Below, one piece after another: positions 6,920 through 10,180 of a stretch of 10,180 nucleotides of DNA. Origin of the DNA: Pontiella sp. (lineage in GTDB: Bacteria; Verrucomicrobiota; Kiritimatiellia; Kiritimatiellales; Pontiellaceae); contig JAOZKS010000019.1 of NCBI GenBank assembly GCA_029935255.1, positions 1 to 10,180 on the forward strand, written 5' to 3'. The translations under genes were made by a program, and so were the position numbers. The notes under the pieces are model-generated. The model had not been told where the DNA came from. It saw only the letters and a list, made by a program, of their open reading frames with translations, and ran no database searches. The number at the start of each line of letters is the position of its first letter. Positions within the stretch are counted from its first letter, which is position 1.

Positions 6920-8416
6920 ATGGGACAAAACGTCTTCGACCTCACATTCTGGGTTGTGTTCAGCACCGGACTGCATTTTCTGGCATTCATCGGTGTTTGC
7001 CTGCATGCGCTGCAACGCCGACGCAATGCCAGCGCAACCCTGCTCTGGATCTTCGTGGCCTGGTCATTCCCCGGTCTGGGCGCCCTGCTCTACCTCTCTT
7101 TCGGGGTCGATCGCGTCCCAAATAAGGGCTTGAAAAACAAGGCCGCCAACCAGCTCATGATGCTGCAACGCAATGAACGCCATCAAGACAGCAGCGCCTT
7201 CACCGCATGGCACTACGACTACCGCACCGATGTGCCGACTCTTGAAAACACGCTCAGTCGGGAGTTGAACCTCTCGATCGATGGAGTAAACCCTGAACAC
7301 CCCCTGCTCGATGGAAATGCCATCGAACCGCTGATCAGCGGCGACCAGGCGTATCCCCTGATGTTGCAGGCCATCCGCTCGGCCACCAACCACATTCACA
7401 TGCAAAGCTTCATCATCGCCCACGATGAAACAGGAATCCAATTCCTCGACGCGCTCAAGGTCAAGGCTGAAGAAGGGATCAAGGTGCGGTTGCTGTTCGA
7501 CACATTCGGATCCACCCACGCGCACCTAGGCCGCATGTTCCGAAAATACCGCAATATTCCCAACCTTGAAATCTGCGGATGGACCCAAGCCAACCCCTTC
7601 AAACGCCAGTTCCAAATCAATCTGCGAAACCACCGAAAGAACCTGGTAGTGGACGGCACCACGGCCTTCTTCGGAGGCGTGAATATCAGCAGTGAAAACA
7701 ATACAAGCCATGGACACCCCGCCATCCGCGACTACCACTTCAAGGTTCAGGGCCCACTCGTGCACGAACTGCAATATTCCTTTCTGCGCGACTGGTTTTT
7801 CATGACCGAAGAGCCACTCGACTCGCTACTCGAACCAAGCTACTTCCCTGAAATGCGTTCTGTCGGTCCTGCCCGCGCACGAATAATCGACAGCGGCCCA
7901 TCCTCCCCTCCCGAAATGATTGGCGAAGCCTTTTTCAATGCCATTGTCATGGCACAATCGCAGATCCTGATTGTCACGCCCTACTTTGTTCCAACCATCG
8001 ACATCCTCAAAGCCCTTCGCTCCGCCGCCCGCCGAGGCGTGGATGTCCGCATTATTATTCCCTCCGAGAACAACCACCGCTACGCCGGCATGGCCTCGAA
8101 GGCTCTTTACGAAGAGCTGCTTGGGGCCGGCGCGCGTATTTTCGAACGAAAGCCCCCATTCATGCATTCAAAGGCCATGGTTGTCGACGGAACCATCGCC
8201 CTTGTGGGGACCGCCAATCTCGATGTCCGAAGTCTGGAACTCAACTACGAAAGTACCGTTCTTATTTTCGATGAAACGACCGTCAACCAACTCAAGCTCA
8301 TCATCCACGAAGATATCAGCCAAAGCACCGAACTCAATCTCAACGAATGGTTGCAACGCCCCTCCATTCAAAAGCTCGGCGAAAACCTCTGCTCCCTTAT
8401 GATGCCTGTGCTTTAG
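6920..8416 (+). CDS. cls: Cardiolipin synthase (phospholipase D family)
   Basis: This encodes a 498-residue membrane protein, close in length to ClsA-type cardiolipin synthases. It condenses two phosphatidylglycerol molecules (or related phospholipids) to cardiolipin at the cytoplasmic membrane. Two N-terminal transmembrane helices (about residues 8-30 and 38-62, the second with the WSFPGLGALLYLSFG block of the PLD-nuclease N-terminal domain) precede two phospholipase D domains. Both HKD motifs are intact: H238-x-K240-x4-D245 followed by GGVN, and H416-x-K418-x4-D423 followed by GTANLD. The VTPYFVP block (352-358) and the LELNYES block (439-445) are typical of the family. ATG 6920 is the first ATG in this frame consistent with the hydrophobic N-terminus, and no clear Shine-Dalgarno sequence precedes it. 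An ATG at 6900 lies in another frame. The gene is divergent from the EEP gene. Confidence 0.93.
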   Translation: MGQNVFDLTFWVVFSTGLHFLAFIGVCLHALQRRRNASATLLWIFVAWSFPGLGALLYLSFGVDRVPNKGLKNKAANQLMMLQRNERHQDSSAFTAWHYDYRTDVPTLENTLSRELNLSIDGVNPEHPLLDGNAIEPLISGDQAYPLMLQAIRSATNHIHMQSFIIAHDETGIQFLDALKVKAEEGIKVRLLFDTFGSTHAHLGRMFRKYRNIPNLEICGWTQANPFKRQFQINLRNHRKNLVVDGTTAFFGGVNISSENNTSHGHPAIRDYHFKVQGPLVHELQYSFLRDWFFMTEEPLDSLLEPSYFPEMRSVGPARARIIDSGPSSPPEMIGEAFFNAIVMAQSQILIVTPYFVPTIDILKALRSAARRGVDVRIIIPSENNHRYAGMASKALYEELLGAGARIFERKPPFMHSKAMVVDGTIALVGTANLDVRSLELNYESTVLIFDETTVNQLKLIIHEDISQSTELNLNEWLQRPSIQKLGENLCSLMMPVL

Positions 8417-8420
8417 AGAG

Positions 8421-8472
8421 ATCGAACACGGGGCTCCGTCGGAGCGTCGCCCTCCATTTTCCCGTGCTCGAT
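8421..8472. repeat. Long two-part hairpin in the convergent cls / sulfatase gap
   Basis: ATCGAACACGGG (8421-8432) pairs with CCCGTGCTCGAT (8461-8472): 12 bp with a single A-C mismatch. Inside the loop is a second, perfect hairpin, GCTCC-GTC-GGAGC (8433-8445). The structure fills most of the 73-bp gap between two convergent stop codons. It could be a bidirectional transcription terminator or a copy of a dispersed palindromic intergenic repeat. On the minus strand it follows the sulfatase stop directly, with no strong T-run after either arm. Confidence 0.55.
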
Positions 8473-8489
8473 GGAATTTCGTTTCAACC

Positions 8490-9884
8490 CTACTTGCTCT
8501 TTCCTTTTTTCGCCTTCTTCTTTTTTGGAATGGGCTTTTCCCCTGTAACCTCGCAAGCGGCCTGTGCATTATACAATGGCTTCGTATCCTTGCTCCAAAA
8601 CGGGTTGGGACGATGGGCTTCATTCATGGCATTGCGAATGCGCTCTGCGACCTCCGGAAATTCATCCGCCAAGTTCGTCTCTTCTCCGGCATCCCCCGAA
8701 AGGTCATACAACTCGACGTTCTGGCCCTTGCGACGATCAGTCACCACCCCCTTCCATTTCCCCATGCGAACCGCCTGATTCGGCCGGCCTTCGTAGAGCT
8801 CGAAATAGAGATAGTCATGCTTTTTTTGACCCGACCTTCCCAGCAGGGTCGGCAACACCGAAATCCCATCTGTCGCGCCCTTAACCGACTCGCCCGTTAG
8901 CTCGGAAAAGGTCGCCAGCATATCCCATGAAGCAGAAATATGATCGCTTACCGTTCCCGGCTTAATTTTACCGGGCCAATAGGCAAACATCGGCGAGCGA
9001 ACGCCCCCCTCATACATGCTGCGCTTGTACCCGCGCAATTCCCCGGAGGTATTGAAAAACTTCCCCGAACCGGCCTGTCCGTGCGCACCATTGTCGCTGT
9101 TAAACATGATCAACGTATCCTCGGCCAGACCCAGTTCCTCAAGTCGGTGTGACAAACGGCCGACATCACGATCCATCCGCGAAGTCATCGCGGCATGGAT
9201 CTTCATCTTTTCAGGCCAATCCTTGTCGGCATAGATCCCCAGTTCCGGAACCTGATAGGCGGTATGTGGAATGGTGTAGGCTAGATAGAGAAAAAACGGC
9301 TTGTCCTTGTTTTCGGACACAAACTTCAGTGCCTCGTCGGTCATCAGGTCATGGCTGTATTGCTTTCCGCCCAGTTCAATTTTTTCATCATTCTTCCACA
9401 AGAATTCGGGATAATAGTTGTGTGCCTTTCGCTGATCCAAATAGCCGAAGAAAAAATCAAAACCCTGCTGGCCGGGATCGCCGGTATTCCACGACGACCC
9501 AAGCCCCCACTTGCCAATGCATGCCGTCACATATCCAGCCCGCTGCATGAGTTTCCCAATGGTTTCCGAATTCGCAGGAAGCGGGGTTTGCCCGTCGGGG
9601 TATCCGGGGCTGTTCGCTCGGATATAGGCATGTCCTGCATGTTGACCGGTCATCAGGATGCAGCGCGATGGAGCGCAAACCGCACTGCCGCAATAGTGCG
9701 CCGTGAAGCGCATCCCCTGGCCGGCCAGCCGATCCACCTCTGGAGTCTGGATCATTTCCTGTCCGTTATATCCAACCTCACCATAGCCTAGGTCATCGCA
9801 TAGAATATAGACCACATTGGGTTTCCGGCCCCCAAGAGCACAAACAACCGACAGCAACACACTCACTAAAACTAGTTTTTTCAT
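8490..9884 (-). CDS. Exported Cys-type sulfatase (family S1, arylsulfatase-like)
   Basis: This encodes a 464-residue precursor of a sulfate-ester hydrolase. The N-terminal MKKLVLVSVLLSVVCALGG is a Sec signal peptide with probable cleavage near residue 18. Mature motifs are NVVYILCDDLGYG (D30 and D31, metal ligands), C70-APSR-CILMTG (the C-x-P-S-R core whose Cys is oxidised to formylglycine), GKWG (124-127), IPHT (205-208), SDNG (263-266, metal ligands D264 and N265) and a C-terminal ELYDL...ETNLA block. Activity requires a maturase (anaerobic sulfatase-maturating enzyme or FGE) that is not in this window. The likely substrate is a sulfated polysaccharide or other sulfate ester, but the specificity cannot be read. 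The protein ends in a Lys-rich tail (residues 454-464). I chose ATG 9884 rather than in-frame ATG 9896 because GGAGG (9894-9890) is then a well-placed ribosome-binding site and the signal peptide starts with MKK. Confidence 0.93.
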   Translation of the reverse strand: MKKLVLVSVLLSVVCALGGRKPNVVYILCDDLGYGEVGYNGQEMIQTPEVDRLAGQGMRFTAHYCGSAVCAPSRCILMTGQHAGHAYIRANSPGYPDGQTPLPANSETIGKLMQRAGYVTACIGKWGLGSSWNTGDPGQQGFDFFFGYLDQRKAHNYYPEFLWKNDEKIELGGKQYSHDLMTDEALKFVSENKDKPFFLYLAYTIPHTAYQVPELGIYADKDWPEKMKIHAAMTSRMDRDVGRLSHRLEELGLAEDTLIMFNSDNGAHGQAGSGKFFNTSGELRGYKRSMYEGGVRSPMFAYWPGKIKPGTVSDHISASWDMLATFSELTGESVKGATDGISVLPTLLGRSGQKKHDYLYFELYEGRPNQAVRMGKWKGVVTDRRKGQNVELYDLSGDAGEETNLADEFPEVAERIRNAMNEAHRPNPFWSKDTKPLYNAQAACEVTGEKPIPKKKKAKKGKSK

Positions 9885-10063
9885 CTCACCCTCCATTTTA
9901 AGTCATCAAAACACATCCTCTTCCTTATAAAACGGAAACCCATAACAGAATCGGACAGCGGAAAGCATATTCATTGGGCATACAGAATTTCCGGTTGTTT
10001 TTGGTTTAAGATTTCCTTTTCAAATGTCTGGACTACTATGCTTCTAATTCCAATCAGAGAGAG

Positions 10064-10083
10064 GGACAGGCTGATGCCTGGCC
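10064..10083. repeat. Short palindromic hairpin, first of two
   Basis: GGACAGGC pairs with GCCTGGCC around a TGAT loop, with one A-G mismatch; the inner 5-bp stem CAGGC/GCCTG (10067-10080) is perfect. Its form recalls the REP-like intergenic palindromes common in PVC genomes. No T-run follows. Confidence 0.45.
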
Positions 10084-10101
10084 TACATACACACAAAATT
10101 T

Positions 10102-10116
10102 CAGGGAAACACCCTG
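10102..10116. repeat. Short palindromic hairpin, second of two
   Basis: CAGGG (10102-10106) and CCCTG (10112-10116) form a perfect 5-bp stem around AAACA. The right flank CCTGGCC (10113-10119) also occurs at 10077-10083 in the neighbouring hairpin, 36 bp away. This suggests that the two are related units, as in paired REP elements. Confidence 0.4.
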
Positions 10117-10135
10117 GCCGAAGTAAAACTTGAAA

Positions 10136-10180
10136 ATGCGCCGCCGAGTATACGAACATTCTATGACAAAGGAATTGCGG
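10136..10180 (+). CDS. Possible start of a further gene, cut by the window edge
   Basis: An open frame starts at ATG 10136 and runs off the right edge after 15 codons (MRRRVYEHSMTKELR), with an in-frame stop just upstream at 10124-10126. A second in-frame ATG is at 10163. No Shine-Dalgarno sequence is seen before either. The peptide is basic and looks protein-like, but it is too short to identify. Confidence 0.3.
   Translation, partial: MRRRVYEHSMTKELR

Larger units (their letters stand above)
9897..10135. other. Non-coding upstream region of the sulfatase gene
   Basis: No convincing gene lies here. The part next to the sulfatase is AT-rich. Reading the minus strand, TATAAG (9929-9924) is a reasonable -10 element, but no good -35 hexamer stands at the right distance, so I do not call a promoter. 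The right part contains the two hairpins listed separately. A 62-codon minus-strand open frame (9971-10159) crosses these hairpins and looks non-coding. Confidence 0.5.

Noticed and set aside
6849..7133. 94-codon plus-strand frame overlapping the cardiolipin synthase start
   Set aside because: It runs out of frame into the synthase N-terminal membrane region and has no recognisable content.
9825..9884. Lipoprotein signal (Cys15) in the sulfatase leader
   Set aside because: The residues before Cys15 are S-V-V, which do not fit a lipobox; cleavage by signal peptidase I near residue 18 is more plausible.
9971..10159. 62-codon minus-strand open frame upstream of the sulfatase
   Set aside because: It runs across both hairpins, has no ribosome-binding site, and its composition does not look like a protein.

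Overview
The window is ordinary bacterial chromosome: dense, single-copy genes, mostly short intergenic gaps, moderate GC, and no phage, IS or CRISPR structure inside it. Three things point, by inference only, to an anaerobic-type PVC-superphylum bacterium, with Kiritimatiellota (Pontiella-like) as my best guess. They are a secreted Cys-type sulfatase, menaquinone synthesis by the futalosine route, and GC-rich hairpin repeats between genes. No rRNA or other marker gene is present to confirm this.

Layout. Positions 1-1832 (+) hold a tight operon-like run: the 3' end of a leucyl aminopeptidase (M17/PepA), a DUF456 membrane protein 13 bp later, and a GT-B glycosyltransferase-like protein whose start overlaps the DUF456 stop (ATGA). 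Positions 1899-6830 (-) hold four genes, in transcription order: an endonuclease/exonuclease/phosphatase (EEP) family protein, a membrane-anchored DUF4230-like protein, a minimal DEAD-box RNA helicase, and a 727-residue protein that fuses two radical SAM enzymes of the futalosine pathway, MqnE and MqnC. Positions 6920-8416 (+) encode a two-HKD cardiolipin synthase, divergent from the EEP gene. Positions 8490-9884 (-) encode an exported sulfatase, convergent with the cardiolipin synthase across a strongly structured gap. The last ~285 bp hold the sulfatase upstream region, two short GC-rich hairpins and possibly the first codons of a further gene.

The most notable item is the MqnE-MqnC fusion. 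Each half keeps its own CxxxCxxC cluster motif and its own family-specific blocks, so one polypeptide should carry out two non-consecutive steps of menaquinone synthesis. The EEP/cardiolipin synthase pairing recalls the ybhP-clsB neighbourhood of E. coli. Otherwise the genes look like unrelated housekeeping and catabolic functions. I found no undescribed multi-gene defence or mobile system.
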